A stretch of 64,000 nt of DNA from Candidatus Zhuqueibacterota bacterium. GTDB lineage: Bacteria; Zhuqueibacterota; Zhuqueibacteria; Oceanimicrobiales; Oceanimicrobiaceae. This document shows, piece by piece, positions 51,348 to 60,134 of the stretch (position 1 is the stretch's first letter; each line of letters opens with the position of its first letter). Under the pieces are notes generated by a model. That model was given only the letters and a program-made list of their open reading frames with translations. It made no database searches and had not been told where the DNA came from. The stretch lies in NCBI GenBank assembly GCA_029262055.1, contig JAJDAD010000051.1:1-64000 (forward strand), in the 5' to 3' direction. Position numbers and translations under genes: made by a program.

Positions 51348-52781
51348 ATGAAAATCAAAAAAGCCTCAATAAAAAATTTTAGACTATTTTCAGCTGATAC
51401 CGCTTTTGAAGTAGGTGACTTTAATATTCCAGATGGGGAAAATGAAGGAAGTGGTTTGACAGCCTTTGTTGGCGAAAATGGCTGCGGCAAAAGTTCCTTA
51501 CTTGAGGCTCTGGTTCTTCCACTGTTATCCTATAAAGCAGATAGTTTTTCCATCAACGATTTCAATGATACTTCTCAAAAGACATCAATCGAACTGTTTG
51601 CTGATAATGACTTCAATGTTGATGGCACTATGCCCAAAGGCACTTTTCAATCGAAGGGTTTTTTGTTTGAAGCAGGACTACGAGCGAGAGAGAATAAAGC
51701 GTATCTATCATCTGTCGTAGTAAGCGATCAAAGATATATCAAAGCAGATGGTCAAGAAAAACCGAAAGACGGAAGTCCCGATTTGAGGGTAAATGTAAAT
51801 AACCCATTCAAGGGGAAAAGGTTTGATGAAAATGATATATTGTTCTTGGATAAGAACAGGACTTTTCAAACTCGCGGAGGAACATATAATCCAACAAGAT
51901 TTGATCGATTGATGGAAGACTTTGACCACCAATATATTCAAAAGCAAGAATCCGTTCAGAATCTCAATCGAATCTTCGATAGGAAAATCAAGACCTGTAT
52001 CGAACATGAGTTTCTGGAGGCAACCATCAAGAAATTCAAGGAAATGAGCAACTCTGATGTCAGACTAAATCTAATTGATAATTGGCGACCATTCAGCAAA
52101 GGTTTTTTTGCAGAGGTAAAAGCTAACAATCAGCAGGTTAGTCTCGGAAGGCTGGGCTCCGGATATGAAATGATGTTTTCGTTAATCTACTCGTTTTTTC
52201 TATCAAGACAGAGCGGAAAGCAACTAATTGCTTTCATAGATGAACCTGAACTTCATCTACATCCATCACTGCAAAGTGATTTTGTAGAATTTTTATTGGG
52301 AATATCGAAGGAGTCACAGGTTATTCTGACTTCTCACTCCCCTTTGCTTATCAAGCAACTCACATATAACGAAAATGTTGGGATTCAAATTCTCCAAAAG
52401 AGCAATGGTAAATTAGAATTGGTGGAGATGGATAAGAGGTCACTGCCTTATGTGTCAGCTAATGAAATCAACTTTTTGGCTTTTGGCTTGGCGACGGCAG
52501 AATTTCACAACGAGCTGTATGGTCATCTACAGGAAAACACTGAAAATTACAACGAAAAAGATTTTGAAGAATGGTTAAGTGAGGAAAAAGGTATCTGCAA
52601 AGATAGGACATGGCAACGAGAAAAGAATGGGGAAATAAATGGGGATTCATATGCTGTAACCCTACAAACATTTATCAGAAATAAAATCCATCACCCGGAA
52701 AACAAGACCATGCAAAACTACACTTATTCTTCGGAAGATTTGAAGCAGTCCATTGATGAAATGATTAAGATTTATGACTAA
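51348..52781 (+). CDS. AAA/ABC-type ATPase with a C-terminal RNxxxH motif, in the restriction island
   Basis: A 477-residue SMC/OLD-like ATPase. It begins with 'IKKASIKNFRLFSADTAF', Walker A GENGCGKS at residues 42-49, signature-like 'SLGRLGSGYEMMFSLIYSFF' and Walker B 'LIAFIDEPELHLHPSLQ', with the switch His in 'QVILTSHSPLLIKQ'. There is no TOPRIM domain. The last ~90 residues are charged and helical and contain 'TLQTFIRNKIHHPENKTM', where Arg444-Asn and His449 fit the R-N-x3-H pattern of HEPN ribonucleases. Such ATPases often accompany type I systems and may act as anti-phage effectors; that role is inferred. Its TAA overlaps the start of the hsdR remnant by 8 bases. Low G+C content suggests recent acquisition. 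Confidence 0.84.
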   Translation: MKIKKASIKNFRLFSADTAFEVGDFNIPDGENEGSGLTAFVGENGCGKSSLLEALVLPLLSYKADSFSINDFNDTSQKTSIELFADNDFNVDGTMPKGTFQSKGFLFEAGLRARENKAYLSSVVVSDQRYIKADGQEKPKDGSPDLRVNVNNPFKGKRFDENDILFLDKNRTFQTRGGTYNPTRFDRLMEDFDHQYIQKQESVQNLNRIFDRKIKTCIEHEFLEATIKKFKEMSNSDVRLNLIDNWRPFSKGFFAEVKANNQQVSLGRLGSGYEMMFSLIYSFFLSRQSGKQLIAFIDEPELHLHPSLQSDFVEFLLGISKESQVILTSHSPLLIKQLTYNENVGIQILQKSNGKLELVEMDKRSLPYVSANEINFLAFGLATAEFHNELYGHLQENTENYNEKDFEEWLSEEKGICKDRTWQREKNGEINGDSYAVTLQTFIRNKIHHPENKTMQNYTYSSEDLKQSIDEMIKIYD

Positions 52782-52902
52782 ACTATTTGAATCAGACATT
52801 GAGCAATTAACCATCGAACTTCTTGTAAAGCAGGGCTACCAATACATCTACGCCCCTTCCATCGCTCCGGACAGCGATATACAGGAAAGGATTGTGCAAT
52901 GA
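52774..52902 (+). pseudogene. hsdR 5'-end remnant (42 codons)
   Basis: A short frame starting at ATG 52774 and ending at TGA 52900-52902. Its product 'MTKLFESDIEQLTIELLVKQ' and 'GYQYIYAPSIAPDSDIQERI' matches the first ~33 residues of HsdR at 53987 ('ESEIEKFAITLLEKQ', 'GYQYIYAPAIAPDSDTPER'), and the DNA is clearly similar over ~95 bases. It overlaps the ATPase gene end by 8 bases and the rhuM start by 4 (ATGA). It is the truncated beginning of an hsdR, left where rhuM joined the operon. It might still be translated and serve to couple translation into rhuM. Confidence 0.85.
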
Positions 52903-53921
52903 AAAACAAATCGCCTGACAATCAATCTAATTTCCTTCTCTACACCGGAAACGATGGAAAGGTGAATATTGAGGTCTTTCTTAAAGATGAAACCGTCTGG
53001 CTTACACAAAGGGCCATGGCAGAACTTTTCGGGGTCAAAATTCCGGCTATCAGCAAGCACCTGTCAAACATATTTGAAAGCAGTGAATTAGACCAGATTT
53101 CAGTTATTTCCATTTTGGAAACAACTGCCGCTGATGGAAAGAGTTATAAAACAAAATTCTACAGTCTCGATGCCATCATCTCGGTTGGTTACCGTGTCAA
53201 TTCTTACCAGGCTACACAATTTCGCATCTGGGCTACCAGAACTCTTAAAGAATACATAATCAAAGGCTTTGTTCTGGATGATGAACGGCTCAAACAGGGC
53301 AATCAGGTTTTTGGCAAAGATTATTTTGACGAACTGTTGGAGCGCATCCGGGAGATCCGCGCCAGTGAACGTCGTTTTTACCAGAAAATCACAGATATTT
53401 ATGCCCTCTCCGCTGATTATGATAGGAACGCGCCGATTACCAAAGAGTTTTTCTCCACAGTCCAAAACAAGCTGCATTGGGCTATAACAGGAAAAACCGC
53501 TGCTGAAATTATTTATGATTCAGCGGATGCTACTAAAATACACATGGGCCTGACCAATTGGAAACATGCGCCGGAAGGCAAAATTATAAAATCCGATATT
53601 GCAGTTGCCAAAAATTACCTGAGTGAAGCCCATATCAAAGAGTTGAATCAGATAGTATCTGCCTATCTTGATTTGGCGGAAAACAGGGCACAGCGGCAGA
53701 TTTTAATGAAAATGACGGACTGGATTGAATTTCTGCACAACTTTTTAGAGTTGTCTAACTACCCCATTCTTCAGGATAAGGGCAAAGTCAGTGCATTGGA
53801 GGCCAAACTCCAGGCTGAACAGGAATATGAGAAGTACCGTATTCGACAGGATAAGAATTATATATCAGACTTTGATAAAGAAATAAAACGAATTACCGGA
53901 AAAAAGAATGACGATCAATAA
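52899..53921 (+). CDS. rhuM: RhuM family protein
   Basis: A 340-residue protein of the RhuM (virulence RhuM) family. The N-terminal ~110 residues form a DNA-binding-like Bro/KilA-type module ('VWLTQRAMAELFGVKIPAIS', 'KHLSNIFESSELDQISVISI', 'FYSLDAIISVGYRVNSYQAT'), followed by 'FRIWATRTLKEYIIKGFVLD' and 'GKDYFDELLERIREIRASER', all family hallmarks. The C-terminal helical part has 'AENRAQRQILMKMTDWIEFL'. The molecular function is unknown; genes of this family commonly occur inside type I restriction operons and genomic islands. It is translationally coupled to the hsdR remnant and precedes hsdR by 65 bases. Confidence 0.92.
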   Translation: MKNKSPDNQSNFLLYTGNDGKVNIEVFLKDETVWLTQRAMAELFGVKIPAISKHLSNIFESSELDQISVISILETTAADGKSYKTKFYSLDAIISVGYRVNSYQATQFRIWATRTLKEYIIKGFVLDDERLKQGNQVFGKDYFDELLERIREIRASERRFYQKITDIYALSADYDRNAPITKEFFSTVQNKLHWAITGKTAAEIIYDSADATKIHMGLTNWKHAPEGKIIKSDIAVAKNYLSEAHIKELNQIVSAYLDLAENRAQRQILMKMTDWIEFLHNFLELSNYPILQDKGKVSALEAKLQAEQEYEKYRIRQDKNYISDFDKEIKRITGKKNDDQ

Positions 53922-53986
53922 AATAACAATATGGCGCCTCAAGCAACTGTCAAAGAATTTTTGCCAGTTCAAAAAAAATAGATAAA

Positions 53987-56900
53987 ATGGTTGAATCAGA
54001 AATAGAAAAATTCGCCATCACGCTTCTTGAAAAGCAGGGTTATCAATACATCTACGCCCCTGCCATCGCTCCGGATAGCGACACCCCGGAAAGGCAATCG
54101 TTTGAAGATGTGCTGCTCATGGAGCGACTGCAAACAGCCGTCGGCAGGATTAACCCAACTATTCCGACGGACATCCGGGAAGACGCGATTAAACAAATCC
54201 AAAGGCTCAATTCCCCGGAACTCATTGCCAACAATGAGGCATTCCACCGGATGCTGACCGAAGGAATAAAGGTTACCTATCAAAAAGACGGGCATAGCCG
54301 GGGTGATCTGGTTTGGCTCATTGACTTCAAGCATCCGGAAAATAATGATTTCATTGTGGCCAACCAATTCACCATCATCGAAAACAATGTCAACAAACGC
54401 CCGGATGTGATTCTTTTTGTCAACGGCCTACCCTTGGTGGTCATAGAGCTGAAAAACCCGGCAGATGAAAACGCTACCGTGAGGTCAGCATTTAAACAGC
54501 TGCAAACTTACAAGCAAGCAATTCCCAGCCTGTTTACCTACAACGGTTTGGCGATTATTTCCGATGGCCTGGAAGCCAAAGCCGGATCCATCTCCGCCGG
54601 ATTGACCCGTTTCATGGCCTGGAAAACAGCGGACGGCAAGGTGGAAGCCTCGCCGCTCATCGGCCAATTGGAGACTCTGATTAAGGGACTGCTGGATAAG
54701 AAAACCGTGCTGGATCTGATCCGGCATTTCAATGTTTTTGAAAAATCGAAAAAAGAGGATAAGGAAACCGGTATTATCACCATTCAGACGGAAAAGAAAC
54801 TCGCCGCCTATCACCAATACTATGCGGTCAACCGGGCGGTAGAATCTACCATAAGAGCTGCGGGATATTTACCCAACCCTAACCCTTCCCGGGCCGGGGC
54901 TAAAAAATACCCCGAAGGGGGATTAGCTCAACGTGAAAGAGTAAAAGAATCGCCCGCAAGCTACGGTGTGCCCGGCGTAACAGAACAGCCCGCGGGCGAC
55001 CGAAAAGGCGGCGTGGTCTGGCATACCCAGGGCAGCGGCAAATCCCTGTCCATGGTTTTTTATACGGGCAAGATCGTCCTGGCAATGGATAACCCTACCG
55101 TTCTAGTTATTACCGACCGAAACGATCTGGACGACCAGTTGTTTGATACCTTCGCCGCCTCAAAACAATTGCTCAGACAGGAACCGGTGCAGGCGGAAGA
55201 CAGGGGGCACTTGAAGGAGCTGCTCAAAGTCGCATCGGGCGGCGTGGTGTTTACCACCATCCAGAAGTTTAGCCCGGATGAGGGCAATGTTTATGAGACC
55301 CTTTCGGAGCGGGAAAATATCATTGTCGTTGCCGATGAAGCCCACCGGACGCAGTATGGGTTTAAAGCCAAGACCATCGACGCCAAAGATAAAGACGGCA
55401 ATGTCGTCGGCAAAAAGATAGTGTACGGCTTTGCCAAGTATGTGCGGGATGCCTTGCCAAATGCCACCTATCTGGGATTTACCGGCACCCCCATTGAAAA
55501 TACAGATGTCAACACACCCGCCGTATTTGGTAACTACGTTGATGTTTACGATATTTTGCAAGCGGTTGGTGACGGCGCAACGGTCAAGATTTATTATGAA
55601 AGCAGACTTGCCAAAATAAGCTTAAGTAATGCAGGCAAAAAACTTGTTGCTGAGCTGGACGATGAACTTGATCAGGATGAGCTGACCGAAACCCAGAAAG
55701 CCAAAGCCAAGTGGACCCAACTGGAAGCGCTCATTGGTAGTAAAGACCGGATGAAACAGGTGGCCCAGGATATTATCGGTCATTATGAGCAGAGGCAGGA
55801 AGTTTTTGAAGGCAAGGCCATGATTGTGGCCATGTCCCGCCGGATTGCCGCCGATTTATACAAGGAAATCCTAAACATCAAACCTGAGTGGCACAAAGAC
55901 GACTTGAAAAAAGGTGTCATTAAGGTGGTGATGACATCCGCATCCTCTGACGGCCCTGAAATCTCCAAACACCATACATCAAAAGAACAGCGCAGAGCAT
56001 TAGCTGACAGAATGAGAGACCCGGAAGATGAGCTCAAACTGGTGATTGTGCGGGATATGTGGTTGACCGGTTTTGATGTGCCTTCCTTGCACACCCTTTA
56101 CATAGACAAGCCCATGAAAGGCCATAATCTCATGCAGGCCATTGCGCGGGTGAACCGTGTTTATAAGGATAAACCCGGCGGTCTTGTGGTTGATTACCTT
56201 GGCATCGCATCAGACCTCAAAAAAGCGTTGTCGTTTTATTCGGACAGCGGCGGCAAAGGCGATCCCGCCATTGCACAGGAAAAAGCGGTGCAACTAATGC
56301 TGGAGAAACTGGAAGTCGTTTGCCAGATGTTTCACCAATTCGCCTATGAAGAATATTTTGAAGCCGACACCGGGAAAAAGCTCTCTCTGATACTGCTCGC
56401 GGAGGAACATATTCTGGGACTGGAAGACGGCAGAAAGAGATACATTAACGAAGTAACCGCCCTATCCCAGGCTTTTGCCATTGCCATCCCCCACGAACAG
56501 GCAATGGATGTTAAGGATGAGGTCTCCTTTTTTCAGGCGGTAAAATCCCGATTGGCCAAGTTTGACAGCATCGGCTCAGGTAAAACAGACGAAGAAGTTG
56601 AAACAGCGATCAGACAGGTGATTGATAAAGCGCTGGTGACCGAGCAGGTCATCGATGTCTTTGATGCTGCCGGAATCAAAAAACCGGACATTTCCATCCT
56701 CTCAGAAGAGTTCCTCCTGGAAGTCAAAAACATGGAGCATAAGAACATTGCTCTGGAAGTCTTGAAAAAGCTGCTAAATGACGAAATTAAAACGAGAACC
56801 AAAAAGAACCTGGTACAAAGCAAATCCCTTATGGAAATGCTGGAAAATTCCATCAAGAAATATCACAACAAAATCTTAACGGCCGCGGAAGTCATTGAAG

Positions 56901-57250
56901 AACTCATTGAATTAAGCAAAGAAATTCAGAGGATGGACAAAGAGCCTCAGGAAATGGGATTGTCTGATATTGAATATGCTTTTTATACAGCCATTGCCGA
57001 TAACGATAGCGCTCGTGAGTTAATGGAAAAAGATAAATTAAGGGAATTAGCAGTGGTTCTGTTTGAAAAAGTAAAGGCCAATGCTTCCATCGACTGGACA
57101 ATCAAGGAAAGCGTAAAGGCGAGATTGAAGGTCATTGTAAAAAGAACACTGCGGAAATATGGCTATCCGCCGGACATGCAGAAACTGGCCACTGAAACAG
57201 TTTTGAAACAAGCCGAACTGATAGCGGAAGAGATCACGCGTGGAGAATAG
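53987..57250 (+). CDS. hsdR: Type I restriction endonuclease R subunit
   Basis: A 1087-residue motor-nuclease that translocates and cuts unmodified DNA. The nuclease domain holds the PD-(D/E)xK core in 'NKRPDVILFVNGLPLVVIEL' followed by KNP (Asp ~144, Glu-x-Lys ~158). The SF2 motor has Walker A in 'GGVVWHTQGSGKSLSMVF', the DEAH box in 'IIVVADEAHRTQYGFKAK', 'YLGFTGTPIENTDVNTPAVF' and 'KGHNLMQAIARVNRVYKDKP'. A ~45-residue Pro/Gly-rich insertion at codons ~293-337 (54863-54997) lies just before Walker A and is coded by palindromic DNA. Otherwise the protein is complete, with the helical C-terminus that binds HsdM/HsdS. With HsdS broken, cleavage needs another specificity subunit. Confidence 0.95.
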   Translation: MVESEIEKFAITLLEKQGYQYIYAPAIAPDSDTPERQSFEDVLLMERLQTAVGRINPTIPTDIREDAIKQIQRLNSPELIANNEAFHRMLTEGIKVTYQKDGHSRGDLVWLIDFKHPENNDFIVANQFTIIENNVNKRPDVILFVNGLPLVVIELKNPADENATVRSAFKQLQTYKQAIPSLFTYNGLAIISDGLEAKAGSISAGLTRFMAWKTADGKVEASPLIGQLETLIKGLLDKKTVLDLIRHFNVFEKSKKEDKETGIITIQTEKKLAAYHQYYAVNRAVESTIRAAGYLPNPNPSRAGAKKYPEGGLAQRERVKESPASYGVPGVTEQPAGDRKGGVVWHTQGSGKSLSMVFYTGKIVLAMDNPTVLVITDRNDLDDQLFDTFAASKQLLRQEPVQAEDRGHLKELLKVASGGVVFTTIQKFSPDEGNVYETLSERENIIVVADEAHRTQYGFKAKTIDAKDKDGNVVGKKIVYGFAKYVRDALPNATYLGFTGTPIENTDVNTPAVFGNYVDVYDILQAVGDGATVKIYYESRLAKISLSNAGKKLVAELDDELDQDELTETQKAKAKWTQLEALIGSKDRMKQVAQDIIGHYEQRQEVFEGKAMIVAMSRRIAADLYKEILNIKPEWHKDDLKKGVIKVVMTSASSDGPEISKHHTSKEQRRALADRMRDPEDELKLVIVRDMWLTGFDVPSLHTLYIDKPMKGHNLMQAIARVNRVYKDKPGGLVVDYLGIASDLKKALSFYSDSGGKGDPAIAQEKAVQLMLEKLEVVCQMFHQFAYEEYFEADTGKKLSLILLAEEHILGLEDGRKRYINEVTALSQAFAIAIPHEQAMDVKDEVSFFQAVKSRLAKFDSIGSGKTDEEVETAIRQVIDKALVTEQVIDVFDAAGIKKPDISILSEEFLLEVKNMEHKNIALEVLKKLLNDEIKTRTKKNLVQSKSLMEMLENSIKKYHNKILTAAEVIEELIELSKEIQRMDKEPQEMGLSDIEYAFYTAIADNDSARELMEKDKLRELAVVLFEKVKANASIDWTIKESVKARLKVIVKRTLRKYGYPPDMQKLATETVLKQAELIAEEITRGE
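54863..54997 (+). repeat. In-frame palindromic insertion inside hsdR
   Basis: This stretch codes for about 45 extra residues ('GYLPNPNPSRAGAKKYPEGG' onward) that HsdR proteins normally lack between 'AVNRAVESTIRAA' and 'GDRKGGVVWHTQGSGKS'. Its first half holds an imperfect inverted repeat: CTAACCCTTCCCGGG at 54879-54893 and CCCCGAAGGGGGATTAG at 54910-54926. Base makeup and symmetry are like an intergenic repeat, yet the frame is kept. Confidence 0.65.
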
Positions 57251-57300
57251 CCATTCTTACGATAGACTGTTGGTTCCGGTAAGGATGGCTTCGTTTTCTT
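57249..57300 (+). terminator. Probable intrinsic terminator after hsdR
   Basis: AGCCATTCTTAC at 57249-57260 pairs with GTAAGGATGGCT at 57279-57290 (11 of 12 Watson-Crick, one G-T), with an 18-base loop, followed by the T-rich TCGTTTTCTT. The stem starts within the hsdR stop codon. It separates hsdR from the convergent beta-helix gene. Confidence 0.65.
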
Positions 57301-57415
57301 GAAACCCACCTTTGTGAAGCCGGTCAGATTCATTGCATAGCAGGGTGAGGGCAGTCGGGTCAATCCCGTCTCGCCAACCAGGAGGCAAAAGCAGAACTCT
57401 GCAGGTCATTCGATA

Positions 57416-59386
57416 CTATCGCAAAATCATCATCTTTCGGGTCGAAGTAAAGCTGCCTGCCGCGATGCGATAGAAATAGAGACCGGAGCTGACTCTTTTA
57501 CCCTGATCATCCCTTCCGTCCCAGCGCACGGTGTGGCGGCCCGCTTGCCGCTCTTTGTCGACCAGGACCCGCACCAGGCGTCCACGCACATTGTAAATGT
57601 CGAAACGAACGTCTATCGCCGCACCCTCCGGGATTGTGTAATCAATTGTGGTCGCAGGATTAAACGGGTTGGGGTAGTTCTGCGATAGGAGAAAAGATTC
57701 CGGGACCGGAGTTTCCGGTGTGACTGCCGTTGGTTCGAACGGATAATTGAAGACCCACGCACCACCGCCGCCCGGAAAGCCGTACCAGGTGAAGACGTGA
57801 AAACCAGTTGTCACGAAATCCTCAATCGTGCAGTTGGTCTCCTCCCATGGCCCGAGAGAGTCCGGGAGGCCGGCACACGGCACGAGAAAGTCATCCAGCA
57901 GAAACTCCGCCCTGCGTAAATCTGCGCCGTCGTCGGAGAGATTGAACAGTCTTAGTTTAATGCACAAAGGTTGTTCGCAGGCGAGTAGTTCGAGCCCAAC
58001 ATTGCCGGACAGGTCTGAGATATCCGGCGGTTGGTATACGCTGATGCACTGGCCGATACGTTCGCCGTTGGTGGCGGCTTCCAGGGCCGGCCACAGCTCT
58101 CCCCGGTTGCCGGCCTTTATTTCCTCAAACTCCGCTTCACCGATAAGGTCCCGCATACACGCTTCCGAAGCCACGGCCTGCAGCGGCCACATATCCGTCG
58201 AACCTCCCAGAACGGCCGCTTCAAACTCCGGCTGAAAGGTGCCGCTCGAGGTCAAGGCGTCGAGCTGAAACCCGGCGGGAGGATCGACGACGTTGCCAAA
58301 ACAATCCCCTTCCCTCTCAGGAGTGAGATGTGTGGAGAGGTCGATGTTGCCGGTCACGGTCCAGTCTTCCACACCGCTGACCACAAAGCCATAGGCCATG
58401 TGGTCTCCCATCAGAGTGTTGCCCGTGACGATCGCGCCCCGGCTCCTCAAGGTGTCCTCTTCCGGGTTTGCACAGCCCACAAAGGGGCCCATACCGATGC
58501 CTTCCCGGATCATGGCGCCCGCGGCGTCGATGACGTTGCCGGTCACCCTTGTGCCGGTAAAATTGCCGTCGGTGGGCCAGTAGTCCTCCATCGAGATACC
58601 GTAGAACATGATGCGGTTTTCAGTGCGGATGGTGTTGTTGGCGACCAGGGAACCCGGGGATTGGAAGATGACGATACCGCCATCGGTGGCGTCGACGATG
58701 GTGTTGTTCTCCACGATAGCGTCCGCGCAATCCAGCGAGATACCATCCGCCATGATGAACTCTGCCCGTCCCGCCGGGCCGAGTTCGTTGTTCCTAGCCA
58801 CAGCGCCGACGCATGGGCCGCCGAGATAGAGGACAGTCCAGCCGCGCGGTTCATAGGCCTTGACCCATTCGACCACGTGGCCCCGGGCATCCTGGTCGAG
58901 AACGCCACGGCCAAAGTTAATCAACGCACCATCCGCGATGCCAAGCTGGGGTCGGTTGCCATCAATAATTAAGTTGTGCAGCGTCACGTAGTGATGGCCT
59001 TCGGCGGACACGGCGGTTGCGATCTCTTTGCCCGTGACTCTGAGGAGAGCCCGCGAATCGTCTTGTGGATATCCTTCCGTGTAAATCGACTGGCTGTCTG
59101 CCGTAAAGAAGATCGTATCCCCGAGCTCGAAGACCGCATCCGGGCACAGGACAGCCTCTGAGCCGGGACCGGTGAGCGCATTCTGAATGCTGCTGTGATC
59201 TCCGGATGGGATGCAAGTCCCTGTCTGCTGCGTGCCGGCACGGCTTGTGCCTGTCAGTGGTTGAGAGTAGGTGAGCGCGCGAGTCGGTGTAAAGATTGCC
59301 ACAGGTGGGATGCTAAACAGTAGGCCCGTGACTACGGTACAGCAAAGCTGCCGTGCCCTGATCTGTTTGGATCCAGGTCTGCTCAT
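57416..59386 (-). CDS. Secreted right-handed beta-helix protein with C-terminal sorting domain
   Basis: A 656-residue secreted protein. After a basic N-terminus comes a hydrophobic segment ('LCCTVVTGLLFSIPPVAIF'). Residues ~100-400 show parallel beta-helix (NosD/pectate-lyase-like) rungs: 'HHYVTLHNLIIDGNRPQLG', 'DCADAIVENNTIVDATDGGI', 'GSLVANNTIRTENRIMFYGI', 'GAIVTGNTLMGDHMAYGFVV'. A beta-rich domain follows, then the 'NYPNPFNPATTIDYTIPEG' sorting domain to the end. Such folds bind or cleave acidic polysaccharides, but no catalytic set is recognisable. ATG 59386 has GGAG 8 bases upstream; the longer frame to 59476 is rejected. It is a lone gene next to the restriction island. Confidence 0.85.
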   Translation of the reverse strand: MSRPGSKQIRARQLCCTVVTGLLFSIPPVAIFTPTRALTYSQPLTGTSRAGTQQTGTCIPSGDHSSIQNALTGPGSEAVLCPDAVFELGDTIFFTADSQSIYTEGYPQDDSRALLRVTGKEIATAVSAEGHHYVTLHNLIIDGNRPQLGIADGALINFGRGVLDQDARGHVVEWVKAYEPRGWTVLYLGGPCVGAVARNNELGPAGRAEFIMADGISLDCADAIVENNTIVDATDGGIVIFQSPGSLVANNTIRTENRIMFYGISMEDYWPTDGNFTGTRVTGNVIDAAGAMIREGIGMGPFVGCANPEEDTLRSRGAIVTGNTLMGDHMAYGFVVSGVEDWTVTGNIDLSTHLTPEREGDCFGNVVDPPAGFQLDALTSSGTFQPEFEAAVLGGSTDMWPLQAVASEACMRDLIGEAEFEEIKAGNRGELWPALEAATNGERIGQCISVYQPPDISDLSGNVGLELLACEQPLCIKLRLFNLSDDGADLRRAEFLLDDFLVPCAGLPDSLGPWEETNCTIEDFVTTGFHVFTWYGFPGGGGAWVFNYPFEPTAVTPETPVPESFLLSQNYPNPFNPATTIDYTIPEGAAIDVRFDIYNVRGRLVRVLVDKERQAGRHTVRWDGRDDQGKRVSSGLYFYRIAAGSFTSTRKMMILR

Positions 59387-60134
59387 TGTTCTACTCCAAT
59401 CCCCTGAATATGATGTATTCCGTGGACTTGTCGCTGAACACACTGGAAAATAATCACCCCCTGAGGTGTAAAGCAATGACTATCCGTATCTGCGCCAGTA
59501 ATTTAATTTTGTTTAGCTTAGCTTAACTTTGACACGAAAGTCGAAAAACGTGTTTCCCAACAGGTTAGCATAGGTTACTTTCTCACATTTTATGTTTACA
59601 TATCTACTTGATAAACAAGTATTTGGATGTTGTTCTGAGCGCGCAGTCCCAAATTCTGCGCCTCTACCAAGGAGCGAGGGTGTGCGAAGAATCTCCCGGA
59701 CATTCGAAGATTCTTCGCGCTGCAATGGCTTTCGTGGCCTCAAAATCAGTCACTTCGCGCTCAGATTGATCCTGAATCGAAGTGAGAAATGTAAGTTACT
59801 TTTCTTTACAGAGGTCCCGACCTATACAAAAAATCAGTTGCGTATCTCTCCCGATTTGTCTTAAATTGGACTTAAATATCCTAGTTGTGTGAGGGGCTGG
59901 CGTGGTACTCCCGACGTGCCATTCAAAAACCAAACACTCTTTTTCTGCAATCACAAAGCACCATAACTCGCATTGGGTGAGGATCAACACGCAGAGGCGC
60001 GAAGGTGGGAAATGCTCCTGCAACAACAATAACTGTCCATATTTTGACCGAGCTACTTGTCCCCTGCTTTCTTTCAGACAATTGATCAGCGATGAACTTG
60101 AATCGAATAATGAATCACTAACGAGAGATATCAA
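59387..60134. other. Intergenic region with a repeat but no supported gene
   Basis: About 750 bases between divergent genes. It contains the nested inverted repeat at 59634-59765 and A+T-rich stretches on both sides that could hold promoters for the beta-helix gene and for the secreted hypothetical. Two small frames (59592-59864 on plus, 59796-60134 on minus) are low-quality and overlap the repeat or each other. GAGAGATATCAA precedes the ATG of the hypothetical gene. Confidence 0.5.
59634..59765. repeat. Nested inverted repeat (TCTGAGCGCG type)
   Basis: The outer arms TCTGAGCGCG (59635-59644) and CGCGCTCAGA (59756-59765) are exact complements. Inside, GCGAAGAATCT at 59684-59694 pairs perfectly with AGATTCTTCGC at 59708-59718 around a 13-base loop. 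It resembles widespread non-coding 'CTGAGCG...GAAGAATCT' repeats of bacterial genomes. Confidence 0.65.

Noticed and set aside
58031-58972. 313-codon plus-strand frame
   Set aside because: Antisense to the beta-helix protein; composition is that of a shadow frame.
59592-59864. 90-codon frame near the beta-helix gene
   Set aside because: Most of it is the nested inverted repeat at 59634-59765; no family resemblance.
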